64,000 nt of DNA from Aquabacterium sp. (GCA_023266355.1 JAHFQM010000004.1:124001-188000), one strand, 5' to 3'. Counted from the first letter of the stretch, positions 8,410 through 18,302 are shown. The notes: generated by a model not told the origin, from the letters alone. Translations and numbers: made by a program.

Positions 8410-9690
8410 ATGTCGAACCACTCTGACGATCTGTCCAAAAACCGCCGCCGCCTGCTGCAAGGCATGGGCGCCCTCCCCCTCGCCGGCATGGCGGGCGTGG
8501 CCGGCCTCGGCAGCCTGCCCGGCCTGAGCCGCGCCGCCGCACCGGCCACCTCGGCCATCAACACCACCAAGCTGGCCGTGACCGACACGGAAGTGATCGT
8601 GGGTCAGCTGCACTCGGCCACCGGCACGATGGCGATTTCCGAGACCGGCTCCATCCAGGCCGAACAGCTCGCCATCGACCAGATCAACGCCATGGGCGGC
8701 GTGCTGGGCCGCAAGATCAAGGTCATCAAGGAAGACGGCGCCTCCGACTGGCCGACCTTCGCCGAGAAATCCAAGAAGTTGCTGGTCAACGACAAGGTCG
8801 CCTGCGTCTTCGGCTGCTGGACCTCGGCCTCGCGCAAGGCCGTGCTGCCCATCTTCGAGAAGGAAAACGGCCTGCTGTACTACCCGACCTTCTACGAAGG
8901 CCTGGAGCAGTCCAAGAACGTGATCTACACCGGCCAGGAAGCCACGCAACAGATCATCTACAGCCTGGACTGGGGCTCGAAAGAGAAGAAGGCCAAGACC
9001 TTCTTCCTGGTCGGCTCCGACTACATCTGGCCGCGCACCTCGATGAAGATCGCGCGCAAGCACATCGAGTCGGTGGGCAAGCTGGGCAGCGTGGTCGGCG
9101 AGGAGTACTACCCGCTGGGCCACACCAACTTCAACTCCCTGATCAACAAGATCAAGGTGGCCAAGCCCGACTGCATCTTCGCGGCCGTGGTGGGTGGCTC
9201 CAACGTGGCCTTCTACAAGCAGCTCAAGGCCGCCGGCATCACCGGCGCCAAGCAGTTCCTGCTGACCCTGTCGGTGACCGAGGACGAAATGCTGGGCGTG
9301 GGTGGCGAGAACTTCGCCGGCTTCTACAGCTCGATGAAGTACTTCCAGTCGCTGGACAACGCCAACAACAAGGCCTTCGTGGCCGCGTTCAAGAAGGCCT
9401 ATGGCCCCAAGGCCGTGATCGGCGACGTGACCCAGGCCGGCTACCTCGGCCCCTGGCTGTGGAAGGCCGCGGTCGAGAAGGCCGGCAGCTTCGACGTGGA
9501 CAAGGTGGTGGCGGCTTCGGCCGGCATCGAGCTGAAGACGGCGCCCGAGGGCTACGTGAAGCTGCATGCCAACCACCACCTGTGGAGCAAGTCGCGCATC
9601 GCACAAGGCCAGACCGACGGCACCTTCAAGGTGGTGTCCGAGTCGCCCGAGCTGATCGAGCCCAACCCCTTCCCCAAGGGATATCAATGA
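8410..9690 (+). CDS. urtA: Urea/short-chain amide ABC transporter substrate-binding protein
   Basis: A 426-residue periplasmic binding protein of the UrtA/FmdD type. The N-terminus has a twin-arginine-like segment (KNRRRLLQG) followed by a hydrophobic stretch to about residue 45, suggesting Tat or Sec export. The mature part begins VIVGQLHSATGTMAISE, and the family motifs FGCWTSASRKAVLPIFE and GLLYYPTFYEGLEQS are typical of urea/amide binding proteins. The ATG at 8410 has AAGGAG 8 bases upstream. It leads an operon with urtB, urtC, urtD, urtE, fmdA and fmdB. With no urease nearby and formamidase adjacent, formamide or short-chain amides are as likely a substrate as urea. Confidence 0.93.
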   Translation: MSNHSDDLSKNRRRLLQGMGALPLAGMAGVAGLGSLPGLSRAAAPATSAINTTKLAVTDTEVIVGQLHSATGTMAISETGSIQAEQLAIDQINAMGGVLGRKIKVIKEDGASDWPTFAEKSKKLLVNDKVACVFGCWTSASRKAVLPIFEKENGLLYYPTFYEGLEQSKNVIYTGQEATQQIIYSLDWGSKEKKAKTFFLVGSDYIWPRTSMKIARKHIESVGKLGSVVGEEYYPLGHTNFNSLINKIKVAKPDCIFAAVVGGSNVAFYKQLKAAGITGAKQFLLTLSVTEDEMLGVGGENFAGFYSSMKYFQSLDNANNKAFVAAFKKAYGPKAVIGDVTQAGYLGPWLWKAAVEKAGSFDVDKVVAASAGIELKTAPEGYVKLHANHHLWSKSRIAQGQTDGTFKVVSESPELIEPNPFPKGYQ

Positions 9691-9691
9691 C

Positions 9692-9750
9692 CCCCCCTAC
9701 GGCCTGCGACCGCCCCCCAGGGGGCCACACCAGCAGCCCGGCAAAGCCGG
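9692..9750. repeat. Intergenic GC-rich repeat, copy 1
   Basis: CCCCCCTACGGCCTG (9692-9706), then a CCCCCCAGGGGG hairpin block (9713-9724), then the palindrome CCGGC-AAA-GCCGG (9738-9750). The same three blocks recur in the same order between urtD and urtE. It starts 1 base after the urtA stop in the 194-base urtA-urtB gap. The rest of that gap holds further GC-rich inverted stretches but no gene. Confidence 0.7.
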
Positions 9751-9884
9751 TTCTGCGGTGTGCGCTGGGTCGAACGTTTTGAGCGTGCGGCTGGCGGGAA
9801 CCAGCCGCTTTCCTGCAGCGGCCCGACCTTCGCACGGCCGGGCCGCGCAGGCTTTTTCGAGATGCTGGACCAACGAGGTGGACG

Positions 9885-10799
9885 ATGACATTCACAGACA
9901 TGCTCAACATCGGGCTCATGCAAGGCTTCGCCGGCCTGAGCCTGTTTTCCGTGCTGCTGCTCATGGGCCTGGGCCTGGCGGTGATCTTTGGCCAGATGGG
10001 CGTGATCAACATGGCCCACGGTGAGTTCATGACGATCGGCGCCTACACCATCTACCTGGGCTCGACGCTGACCGAGAAGTACGCGCCCGGTCTGGTGCAG
10101 ATGTACTTCCCCGTGGCCATCGTCGCGGCCTTCTTCATCGCCTTCGCGGCCGGCTGGCTGACCGAGTGGGCGCTGATCCGCCACCTCTACAAACGCCCGC
10201 TGGACACCCTGCTGGCCACCTGGGGCCTGAGCCTGGGTCTGCAGCAGGTGTTCCGCTCCACCTTCGGTCCCAAGGAAGTCAGCCCCACCCTGCCCGACTG
10301 GCTGATGGGCTCGTGGGCACCGGCCGAAGGCCTGGACATCCCCATCAACGGCCTGTTCGTGATGGGCCTGACCGCCGTGGTCACCGCCTTCCTGCTGCTG
10401 GCGCTCTACAAGGCGCGCTGGGGCCTGCGGGTGCGCGCCACGGTGAGCAACCGCGTGATGGCCAACGCCATCGGCATCAACACCAAGAAGACCGACCGGC
10501 TGACGTTTGCCATCGGTTGCGGCATCGCCGGTGTGGCGGGTGCGGCCTTCACCACCATCGGTTCCACCGGCCCAACCAGCGGCTCGCTCTACATCGTGGA
10601 CAGCTTCCTGGTCGTGACCTTCGGCGGCGCCGGCAGCCTGCTGGGCACCGTGGCCTCGGCCTTCGGCATCGCGCAGACGCAGTCCATCTCCGAGTTCTTC
10701 ATGAGCGGCTCCAACGCCAAGGTGCTGACGCTGATGACCGTGATCACGATCCTGATGCTGCGCCCGCAAGGCCTGTTCGCCTCCAAGGTGCGTCGCTGA
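9885..10799 (+). CDS. urtB: Amide/urea ABC transporter permease UrtB
   Basis: A 304-residue inner-membrane permease of the branched-chain amino acid/urea (LivH-like) family. It has about eight hydrophobic segments, and the early GLAVIFGQMGVINMAHGEFMTIGAY motif is characteristic of UrtB/LivH. The cytoplasmic loop VRATVSNRVMANAIGINTKK is the usual contact region for the ATPases. It pairs with UrtC to form the transmembrane channel. The ATG at 9885 has GAGG 6 bases upstream. The repeat-bearing gap that separates it from urtA probably lets the binding protein be made in excess. Confidence 0.93.
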   Translation: MTFTDMLNIGLMQGFAGLSLFSVLLLMGLGLAVIFGQMGVINMAHGEFMTIGAYTIYLGSTLTEKYAPGLVQMYFPVAIVAAFFIAFAAGWLTEWALIRHLYKRPLDTLLATWGLSLGLQQVFRSTFGPKEVSPTLPDWLMGSWAPAEGLDIPINGLFVMGLTAVVTAFLLLALYKARWGLRVRATVSNRVMANAIGINTKKTDRLTFAIGCGIAGVAGAAFTTIGSTGPTSGSLYIVDSFLVVTFGGAGSLLGTVASAFGIAQTQSISEFFMSGSNAKVLTLMTVITILMLRPQGLFASKVRR

Positions 10800-10828
10800 A
10801 GCCTTCCCGGAACCCTAGGAGCAATCGC

Positions 10829-12034
10829 ATGACAAAAATCCAAGACTGGCTCAAACAGCAACAACTCGGCAGCTTCCTGCTGCTGGCCGTGGTGCTGCTG
10901 GTGGTGTTCCCGCTCGGGCTGGACACCTTCCGACTCAACCTGGTGGGCAAGTACCTGACCTATGCCTTCGTGGCGCTCGGCCTGGTGATGCTGTGGGGCC
11001 ATGCCGGCATCCTCAGCCTCGGCCAGGGCGTGTTCTTCGGCCTGGGCGGCTACATGATGGCCATGTTCCTAAAGCTGGAAGCGTCTGACCCCATCAGCAC
11101 CAAGATCCAGTCCACGCCGGGCATCCCCGACTTCATGGACTGGAACCAGCTCACCGAACTGCCGATGTGGTGGGTGCCCTTCAAGAGCCTGCCGTTTGCC
11201 ATCGCGGCCGTGGTCATCGTGCCCATGCTGCTGGCCTTCATCGTGAGCTTCGCGATGTTCAAGCGGCGCGTGGGTGGCGTGTACTTCGCCATCATCACCC
11301 AGGCCGTGGCCCTGGTGCTGACGGTGCTGATCATCGGCCAGCAGGGCTACACCGGCGGCGTCAACGGCATCACCGACCTGAAGACCGTGCTGGGCTGGGA
11401 CATCCGCACCGACGAGCACCGCCTGGTCCTCTACTACGTGTGCTGTGCGCTGCTGCTGGGCTCGGTGCTGCTGTGCCGCTGGGTGCAGAAGTCCAAGCTG
11501 GGCACCCTGCTGCTGGCCATGCGCGACAAGGAAGACCGCGTGCGCTTCTCGGGCTACGACGTGGCCATGTTCAAGGTCTTCGCCTTCTGCCTGGCGGCGG
11601 GCATCTCGGCCATCGGTGGGGCGATGTTCTCGCTGCAGGTGGGCTTCATGTCGCCGTCCTTCGTGGGCATCGTGCCGTCCATCGAGATGGTGATCTTCGC
11701 CGCGGTCGGTGGCCGCATGAGCCTGGTGGGCGCCATCTACGGCGCGCTGCTGGTGAACTTCGGCAAGACCTACTTCTCGGAGTCGGCGCCCGACCTGTGG
11801 CTCTTCCTGATGGCCGCGCTGTTCATCGGCGTGACCATGGCCTTCCCCGACGGCCTGGCCGGCCTGTGGGAGCAAAAGATCAAGCCGTGGTGGGCCCAGC
11901 GCCAGGCCGACCGGAAGGCCCAGGCCGAGCGCATCCAGGCGGCACACGCCATCTACCCCGCTGTGCTGCCACCTGCCCAAGGCGATGGCCATGCCAACGG
12001 CATGCCCTCCGGCATCAGCGGTCAACAAGCCTGA
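10829..12034 (+). CDS. urtC: Amide/urea ABC transporter permease UrtC
   Basis: A 401-residue LivM-like permease and second half of the channel. A hydrophobic N-terminal segment leads to LGLVMLWGHAGILSLGQGVFFGLGGYMMAMF, the family signature. A loop containing TKIQSTPGIPDFMDWNQLTELPMWWVPF is typical of UrtC rather than LivM. The loop after VQKSKLGTLLLAMRDKEDRVRFSGYD contacts the ATPases. The C-terminal 50 residues are polar. The ATG at 10829 is preceded by AGGAG with 7-base spacing, 29 bases after urtB. Confidence 0.93.
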   Translation: MTKIQDWLKQQQLGSFLLLAVVLLVVFPLGLDTFRLNLVGKYLTYAFVALGLVMLWGHAGILSLGQGVFFGLGGYMMAMFLKLEASDPISTKIQSTPGIPDFMDWNQLTELPMWWVPFKSLPFAIAAVVIVPMLLAFIVSFAMFKRRVGGVYFAIITQAVALVLTVLIIGQQGYTGGVNGITDLKTVLGWDIRTDEHRLVLYYVCCALLLGSVLLCRWVQKSKLGTLLLAMRDKEDRVRFSGYDVAMFKVFAFCLAAGISAIGGAMFSLQVGFMSPSFVGIVPSIEMVIFAAVGGRMSLVGAIYGALLVNFGKTYFSESAPDLWLFLMAALFIGVTMAFPDGLAGLWEQKIKPWWAQRQADRKAQAERIQAAHAIYPAVLPPAQGDGHANGMPSGISGQQA

Positions 12035-12046
12035 CAGGAGACCTCC

Positions 12047-12802
<756 letters not shown>

Positions 12803-12813
12803 TCAATGGCCCA

Positions 12814-12874
12814 CCCCCCTACGGCCTGACGGCCGCCCCCCCAGGGGGCGCCACCGATGGACCGGCCAAGCCGG
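12814..12874. repeat. Intergenic GC-rich repeat, copy 2
   Basis: Second copy of the element found after urtA. It has CCCCCCTACGGCCTG (12814-12828, identical to copy 1), then a C-run/CAGGGGG block, then CCGGCC-AAGCCGG (12862-12874). It fills most of the 126-base gap between urtD and urtE. Confidence 0.7.
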
Positions 12875-12928
12875 ATCCATGGCGGCCACTGGATCAACAC
12901 CACCGATGCGCACGAAAGGACACGAGCG

Positions 12929-13618
12929 ATGTTGGAAGTCAAGGACCTGTACGTCAGCTACGGCCAGAGCGAGGCGCTGCACGGCATCTCGTTCGAGGCC
13001 CACAAAAACGAAACCGTGGCCATCATGGGCCGCAACGGCATGGGCAAGACCACGCTGTTCAAAAGCCTCATGGGCGTGCTGCCCACCAAGGCCGGCGAGA
13101 TCAACGTGGCCGGCAGCAGCGTCGAGAAAGACGAGAGCTACCGCCGCGTGGCCAAAGGCATCGCCTACGTGCCGCAGGGCCGCATGATCTTCCCCACGCT
13201 GACGGTCGAAGAGAACATCCAGACCGGCCTGGAGAACAGCAAGAGCAAGAAGATCCCGGAAGACATCTACGCGCTCTTCCCCGTGCTCTTCGACATGAAG
13301 CACCGCAAGGGCGGCAACCTCTCGGGCGGCCAGCAGCAGCAGCTCGCCATCGCGCGGGCCCTGGTCACCGACCCCAAGGTGCTGCTGCTCGACGAGCCCA
13401 CCGAGGGCATCCAGCCGTCCATCATCAAAGACATCGCCAAGGCGCTCAACGAGATCCGCAAGCTGCGCGAAATCACCATCGTGGTGAGCGAGCAGGTGCT
13501 GAGCTTCGCGATGGACGTGGCCGACCGCCTCTTCGTGATCGAAGGCGGCCGCCTGGTGCACGAAACCACCCGCGCCGACACCGATGCCGAGCGCATCAAA
13601 GCCTACCTGTCTGTTTAA
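12929..13618 (+). CDS. urtE: Amide/urea ABC transporter ATP-binding protein UrtE
   Basis: A 229-residue LivF-like ATPase, partner of UrtD. Walker A is GRNGMGKTT near residue 34 and the Q loop is VPQGRMIFPTLTVEENI. The signature LSGGQQQQLAIARAL is followed by Walker B LLLLDEPTEGIQPSI. The ATG at 12929 has AAAGGA about 9 bases upstream; an in-frame ATG at 12857 would put the repeat element in the coding region and add an unconserved leader. fmdA begins 12 bases after the stop. Confidence 0.94.
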   Translation: MLEVKDLYVSYGQSEALHGISFEAHKNETVAIMGRNGMGKTTLFKSLMGVLPTKAGEINVAGSSVEKDESYRRVAKGIAYVPQGRMIFPTLTVEENIQTGLENSKSKKIPEDIYALFPVLFDMKHRKGGNLSGGQQQQLAIARALVTDPKVLLLDEPTEGIQPSIIKDIAKALNEIRKLREITIVVSEQVLSFAMDVADRLFVIEGGRLVHETTRADTDAERIKAYLSV

Positions 13619-13630
13619 AGGAGCAATGCC

Positions 13631-14860
13631 ATGGCCGACACCCTGATCAAAGTGGACCTGACCCAATCGCCGACGCTGAACGAGAACATCCACAACCGCT
13701 GGCACCCCGACATCCCGATGGCCTGCTGGGTCAACCCCGGTGACGAGTTCATCCTGGAGACCTTCGACTGGACCGGCGGCTTCATCCAGAACAACGATTC
13801 GGCCGATGACGTGCGCGACATCGACCTCACCACCGTGCACTACCTCAGCGGCCCGGTCGGCGTGAAGGGCGCAGAGCCCGGCGACCTGCTGGTGGTGGAC
13901 CTGCTGGACATCGGCGCCAAGCAAGACAGCCTGTGGGGCTTCAACGGTTTCTTCAGCAAGAAGAACGGCGGCGGCTTCCTGACCGAGCACTACCCGCTGG
14001 CGCAGAAGTCCATCTGGGACATCCACGGCATGTTCACCAAGAGCCGCCACGTGCCTGGCGTGAGCTACGCCGGCCTGATCCACCCCGGCCTGATCGGCTG
14101 CCTGCCCGACCACAAGATGCTGGAGATGTGGAACACGCGCGAGCAAGAGCTGATCGACTCCGACCCCAGCAACACCGGCCTGGCCAACCCGCCCTTCGCC
14201 GGCACCGCCCACATGGGCAAGCTGACGGGCGAGGCCAAGGCCAAAGCCGCGGCCACCGCCGCCCGCACCGTGCCGCCACGCGAACACGGCGGCAACTGCG
14301 ACATCAAGGACCTGTCGCGCGGCTCCAAGGTCTATTTCCCCGTGTACGTGGACGGCGCTGGCCTGAGCGTGGGCGACCTGCACTTCAGCCAGGGCGACGG
14401 CGAAATCACCTTCTGCGGCGCCATCGAGATGGCCGGCTGGGTGCACATGAAAGTCACCCTCATCAAGGGCGGCATGGCCAAGTACGGCATCAAGAACCCC
14501 ATCTTCAAGCCCAGCCCGATCAAGCCGGTCTACAACGACTACCTGATCTTCGAAGGCATCTCGGTCGATGAGCAAGGCAAGCAGCTCTACCTGGACGTGA
14601 ACGTGGCCTACCGCCAGGCCTGCCTCAACGCCATCGAGTACCTCAAGAAGTTCGGCTACAGCGGCGCCCAGGCCTACTCCATCCTGGGCACGGCGCCGGT
14701 GCAGGGCCACATCAGCGGCGTGGTCGACGTGCCCAATGCCTGCGCCACCCTGTGGCTGCCCACCGAGATCTTCGAGTTCGACATCAACCCGACGGCGGCA
14801 GGCCCGACGAAGTTCCTCGACGGCAGCATCCAGATGCCGATTTCGCCCGATGTGAAGTGA
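13631..14860 (+). CDS. fmdA: Formamidase FmdA
   Basis: A 409-residue enzyme of the FmdA/acetamidase family, which hydrolyses formamide to formate and ammonia (some members act on other short amides). The start MADTLIKVDLTQSP, the NRWHPDIP and ETFDWTGG motifs and the AIEMAGWVHMKVTL segment match the Methylophilus-type formamidase, and the length is typical. AAGGAG lies 8 bases before the ATG. It is the enzymatic end of the transporter operon: amide is imported and deaminated for nitrogen. Its neighbours match the known fmdDEFAB arrangement, extended to five transporter genes. Confidence 0.93.
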   Translation: MADTLIKVDLTQSPTLNENIHNRWHPDIPMACWVNPGDEFILETFDWTGGFIQNNDSADDVRDIDLTTVHYLSGPVGVKGAEPGDLLVVDLLDIGAKQDSLWGFNGFFSKKNGGGFLTEHYPLAQKSIWDIHGMFTKSRHVPGVSYAGLIHPGLIGCLPDHKMLEMWNTREQELIDSDPSNTGLANPPFAGTAHMGKLTGEAKAKAAATAARTVPPREHGGNCDIKDLSRGSKVYFPVYVDGAGLSVGDLHFSQGDGEITFCGAIEMAGWVHMKVTLIKGGMAKYGIKNPIFKPSPIKPVYNDYLIFEGISVDEQGKQLYLDVNVAYRQACLNAIEYLKKFGYSGAQAYSILGTAPVQGHISGVVDVPNACATLWLPTEIFEFDINPTAAGPTKFLDGSIQMPISPDVK

Positions 14861-14879
14861 GCGCGCAGGAGCCCCCAGC

Positions 14880-15233
14880 ATGCCGACCTACGACTACGCT
14901 TGTCCGGACTGCGGGGGCTTCGACGCCTTGCGCAGCCTCTCCGCCCGCAACGACCCGGCCGCCTGCCCCGACTGCGGCACGGACTCGCCGCGGGTGTTCG
15001 TCAGCGCCCCGCGCCTGGCCTGTGTGAGCAGCGAGACGCGCTTCGCCATGGACACCAACGAGCGGGCCCGGCACGAGCCGCGCTCCTCCAAGGCCATGGA
15101 GGGCAGCTACGGCCGCCTCAAGCACCCGGCGGGGTGCGGCTGCTGCGCCACCTCGAAGAAGGCGACCACGGTGCGTGCGCCCGATGGCTCGAAGAGCTTT
15201 CCCAGCAAACGGCCGTGGATGATCAGCCACTGA
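14880..15233 (+). CDS. fmdB: FmdB-family zinc-ribbon protein
   Basis: A 117-residue protein starting MPTYDYACPDCGGFD, with a second pair ACPDCG, making the CxxC...CxxC zinc ribbon of the FmdB/CxxC_CxxC_SSSS family. The remaining part has a GCGCC cysteine cluster and basic residues. FmdB is described as a putative regulator of formamidase expression. It starts 19 bases after fmdA and closes the operon, one base from the convergent TetR gene. Direct DNA binding is not evident from the sequence. Confidence 0.88.
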   Translation: MPTYDYACPDCGGFDALRSLSARNDPAACPDCGTDSPRVFVSAPRLACVSSETRFAMDTNERARHEPRSSKAMEGSYGRLKHPAGCGCCATSKKATTVRAPDGSKSFPSKRPWMISH

Positions 15234-15234
15234 C

Positions 15235-15885
15235 TCAGCCACTGAAGGCCAGGATCACGCCGCGGAACACCCGCGACGTGGCCGCCACCATCGTGGCCCG
15301 GTCCTCGCGGTAGCCGCCCAGCAGCCAGTGCGTCACCGGCTGGCTGACCGCGCCGATCAGGGCGATGCCCAGCATGCGCGCCTCGGCCTCAGCGACATCG
15401 ACCGCAGCGAAGCGCTGCCGGGCAAAGGCCACGACCAGGGCCGCAAAGCGCTCGATGGTGCGGGTGTAGACACCGTCCACCCGCGCGCTCACGCCCAGCA
15501 CCTCCAACCAGCACACCCGGGCCACGCGGGGCTCCGAGGCCATCTCGAACAGCGCGTTGAGGGCCACCTCGATCGGCGCGGTGGGGTCGTCTTGCGCGGC
15601 ATCGCCCACCAGCGCGGCCATCACCACCTGCTGCAGGTGGTCGAACTCGCGCTCGTAGACGGCCACCAGCAAATCCTCGGTGGACGCGAAAGACTCGTAG
15701 AAATAGCGGTCGGTCAGCCCAGCCTGCTTGCACAGCTGGCGCACCGTGGCCGTGCGGTAGCCGGTGGTGCCAAACACCTGCAAGCCGGCGTCCAGGAACT
15801 GCTGGCGGCGCCGCGCGGTGCGTTCGCTCAGGCTCTCGCCTGCGTAGGTGCGGCCGACACCAAGGTCGGGGGGGGATCGGGTCAT
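15235..15885 (-). CDS. TetR/AcrR-family transcriptional regulator
   Basis: A 216-residue repressor-like protein. The N-terminal helix-turn-helix is clear (FLDAGLQVFGTTGYRTATVRQLCKQAGLTDRYFYESFASTEDLL); the all-helical C-terminal part would bind ligand. The ATG at 15885 is chosen, with a G-rich stretch directly before it; a TTG at 15903 and downstream codons remain possible. It is divergent from the monooxygenase operon with 87 bases between starts. That gap carries two copies of an inverted-repeat-containing motif, so it probably represses that operon and itself. Confidence 0.9.
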   Translation of the reverse strand: MTRSPPDLGVGRTYAGESLSERTARRRQQFLDAGLQVFGTTGYRTATVRQLCKQAGLTDRYFYESFASTEDLLVAVYEREFDHLQQVVMAALVGDAAQDDPTAPIEVALNALFEMASEPRVARVCWLEVLGVSARVDGVYTRTIERFAALVVAFARQRFAAVDVAEAEARMLGIALIGAVSQPVTHWLLGGYREDRATMVAATSRVFRGVILAFSG

Positions 15886-15895
15886 CCCCCTATTT

Positions 15896-15943
15896 GACGA
15901 CAATCATCGTCACTTGTAAACTGACGACATTCGTCTTCACTTG
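15896..15943. promoter_or_regulatory. Tandem TetR-type operator candidates
   Basis: Two 21-bp direct repeats, 15896-15916 and 15923-15943, separated by 6 bases. Both begin GACGACA and end CACTTG. Each contains an inverted repeat: GACGA-N6-TCGTC in the first and GACGA-CAT-TCGTC in the second. They sit between the divergent TetR and monooxygenase starts. Confidence 0.65.
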
Positions 15944-15972
15944 AATTCGGCAGCCGCACCTTGAGGAGTCCC

Positions 15973-17430
15973 ATGCAGCAGCACACCGCGATCATCATCG
16001 GCAGTGGTTTCGGCGGTCAGGCCGCGGCCATCAACCTGCGCCGCATCGGCATCGAGGACTTCCTCATCCTGGAGCGCCGCGCCTGGATGGGCGGCACCTG
16101 GAGCCAGAACAGCTACCCCGGTGCGGCGGTCGATGTGCAATCGCCGCTGTACTCGCTGTCCTTCGAGCCCTACCGGTGGTCGCAGATGTTCGCCGAGCAG
16201 GACGAACTGGTCGAGTACACCAACCACGTGCTGGCCAAGCACGGCCTGCGCGAGAAAACCAAGCTCAACGCCAACGTCACGAAGGTGCAATGGGACGAGG
16301 CCGCACAGACCTGGCAGGTGCAACTGGAAAGCGGCGAGACCCTGGCCGCCAAGTTCCTGATCAACGCCTCCGGCCCGCTGAGCACGCCCGTCATCCCACA
16401 CTTCAAGGGCCGCGACACCTTCCAGGGCCAGACCTTCCACACCAACAACTGGCAGCACAGCTACGACCACAAGGGCAAGCGCGTGGCCATCATCGGCAGC
16501 GGTGCCAGCGCGGCCCAGGTCATCCCGGCCATCGCGCCCGAGGTGGCGCAGCTGCACGTCTTCCAGCGCACGCCGCACTGGGTGCTGCCCCGGCCGGACC
16601 ACGTGTTCTCGAAGTTCGAACGCGCGCTGCTGGGCAACAAGCTCATCTACAAGGCGCTGCGCACGGCCATCTACTGGGCACTGGAGAGCCGCGTGATCGG
16701 CTTCAAGTACTCGCAGAAGATGCTCAATGTGGTGGCGCAGAAGGCCGCGCTCAAGCACATCGCCCAGCAGATCAGCGACCCGGCCATCCGCCAAGCCGTG
16801 ACACCCGACTACACCATCGGCTGCAAGCGCATCATCCTCTCCAGCACGCTGTACCCGGCGCTGTGCCGCCCCAACGTGCAACTGCACCCGAAGGACGATG
16901 GTATCGCCGAGATCAACGCGCGCGGCATCCTCACGGCCAAGGGCCAGCAGATCGACCTGGACCTGATCGTCTACTCGACCGGCTACGACGCCACCGACGG
17001 CGTGATCTCCTACCCCGTGGTCGGCAAGGGTGGCCGCTCGGTGCAGGACGTCTGGGCCGAATTCCCCCGCGCCTACCTGGGCACGTCCCTGCCGGGCTTC
17101 CCCAACTTCTTCGTGGTCACGGGGCCCAACACCGGCATCGGCCACACCTCGGCCATCTTCGTGATCGAGGCGCAGATGGAGTACATCCGCCGCGCCATCC
17201 AGGCCGTGCAGAAGCAGGGCGCGAAAGCCATCGAGGTCAAGCCGCAGGCCGAGGCCGACTACACCACCATGATCCACCGCGAGATGAAGCAAACCGTGTG
17301 GCAATCGGGCGGTTGCACCAGTTGGTACAAGAGCAAGAGCGGCCACGTCATCGCCATGTTCCCAGGCTTCAGCTTCACCTTCCGGCAGATGGCCAAGGCC
17401 TTCAAACCCGGCGACCACGTCATTGTCTGA
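15973..17430 (+). CDS. Flavin monooxygenase, Baeyer-Villiger type
   Basis: A 485-residue FAD/NAD(P)H-dependent monooxygenase. The FAD-binding GSGFGG motif is at residues 10-15 and a second Rossmann motif IIGSGASAAQV follows mid-protein. Between them is FQGQTFHTNNWQH, which fits the FxGxxxHxxxW Baeyer-Villiger fingerprint. The expected reaction is ketone to ester or lactone by oxygen insertion. The ATG at 15973 follows GAGGAG. It is the first of four closely spaced genes with two SDRs and a hydrolase, suggesting alcohol to ketone to ester to acid. The substrate is unknown. Confidence 0.9.
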   Translation: MQQHTAIIIGSGFGGQAAAINLRRIGIEDFLILERRAWMGGTWSQNSYPGAAVDVQSPLYSLSFEPYRWSQMFAEQDELVEYTNHVLAKHGLREKTKLNANVTKVQWDEAAQTWQVQLESGETLAAKFLINASGPLSTPVIPHFKGRDTFQGQTFHTNNWQHSYDHKGKRVAIIGSGASAAQVIPAIAPEVAQLHVFQRTPHWVLPRPDHVFSKFERALLGNKLIYKALRTAIYWALESRVIGFKYSQKMLNVVAQKAALKHIAQQISDPAIRQAVTPDYTIGCKRIILSSTLYPALCRPNVQLHPKDDGIAEINARGILTAKGQQIDLDLIVYSTGYDATDGVISYPVVGKGGRSVQDVWAEFPRAYLGTSLPGFPNFFVVTGPNTGIGHTSAIFVIEAQMEYIRRAIQAVQKQGAKAIEVKPQAEADYTTMIHREMKQTVWQSGGCTSWYKSKSGHVIAMFPGFSFTFRQMAKAFKPGDHVIV

Positions 17431-17441
17431 GGACCCTCACG

Positions 17442-18296
17442 ATGAAAAACTTCCAAGGCAAAGTCGCCGCCATCACCGGCGCCGCATCCGGCATGGGCCG
17501 CACCCTGGCGCTGGAGTTGGCCCGCCGCGGCTGCCACCTCTCGCTGAGCGATGTCAACGAGAAGGGCCTGGCCGAAACGGCCTTGCTGGCGGCCAAAGCC
17601 GGCCTGCCGCATGGCGTCAAGGTCACCACCGCCAAGCTCAACGTGGCCGACCGCGACGCCATGGTGGCCTGGGCCGACCAGACCGCCCGCGCGCACGGCA
17701 AAGTCAACCTGGTGTTCAACAACGCCGGCGTGGCCCTCGGCGCCTTCGTCGAGACCGTCAAGCCCGAAGATTTCGAATGGATCATGGGCATCAACTTCTG
17801 GGGCGTGGTCTGGGGCACGCAAGCCTTCCTGCCGCACCTCAAGCGGGCCGGTGAAGGCCATGTGGTCAACACCTCCAGCCTGTTCGGCCTGCTGGCCTCG
17901 CCCACGCAAGGCACCTACAACGCCAGCAAGTTCGCCGTGCGCGGCTTCACCGAAGCGCTGCGCCAGGAACTGGACATGGCCAACTGCGGCGTGAGCGCGA
18001 CCTGCGTGCACCCGGGCGGCATCCGCACCAACATCGCCCGCGCGGCCAAGATGGACGAGAGCATGAACCACGCGACCGGCGGCCAGGCCGAGGCCGCACG
18101 CTCGCGCTTTGACAAAATGCTCAACGTCACCACCGCCGAAAGCGCCGCGTTGCAGATCCTGCGCGCGGTGGAGCGCAAGCAGCGCCGCGTGCTGGTGGGC
18201 CCCGACGCCAAGCTGATGGATTTCTTCGTGCGCCTGCTGGGCTCCTGGTACCAACCGGGCTCGGTGTGGCTGTCTCGCAAACTGATGAAGGGTTGA
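17442..18296 (+). CDS. SDR family oxidoreductase
   Basis: A 284-residue short-chain dehydrogenase/reductase. TGAASGMG (residues 12-19) binds the cofactor, NNAGVALG is the structural motif, and the catalytic Ser (NTSSLFG) and YNASK are present. The tail beyond residue 220 is longer than a minimal SDR and hydrophobic near LLGSWYQPGS. It starts 11 bases after the monooxygenase and 6 bases before the hydrolase gene, so it is cotranscribed. It could supply the ketone substrate of the monooxygenase by oxidising an alcohol. Confidence 0.9.
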   Translation: MKNFQGKVAAITGAASGMGRTLALELARRGCHLSLSDVNEKGLAETALLAAKAGLPHGVKVTTAKLNVADRDAMVAWADQTARAHGKVNLVFNNAGVALGAFVETVKPEDFEWIMGINFWGVVWGTQAFLPHLKRAGEGHVVNTSSLFGLLASPTQGTYNASKFAVRGFTEALRQELDMANCGVSATCVHPGGIRTNIARAAKMDESMNHATGGQAEAARSRFDKMLNVTTAESAALQILRAVERKQRRVLVGPDAKLMDFFVRLLGSWYQPGSVWLSRKLMKG

Positions 18297-18302
18297 GCCG
18301 CC

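Noticed and set aside
4626-8426. Long plus-strand frames opposite the permease-kinase gene
   Set aside because: Low-complexity His/Arg/Gln products mirroring the kinase gene, with no ribosome-binding site or conserved motif.
9684-10769. Minus-strand frame of 361 residues opposite urtB
   Set aside because: Antisense of a strongly supported permease; no motif.
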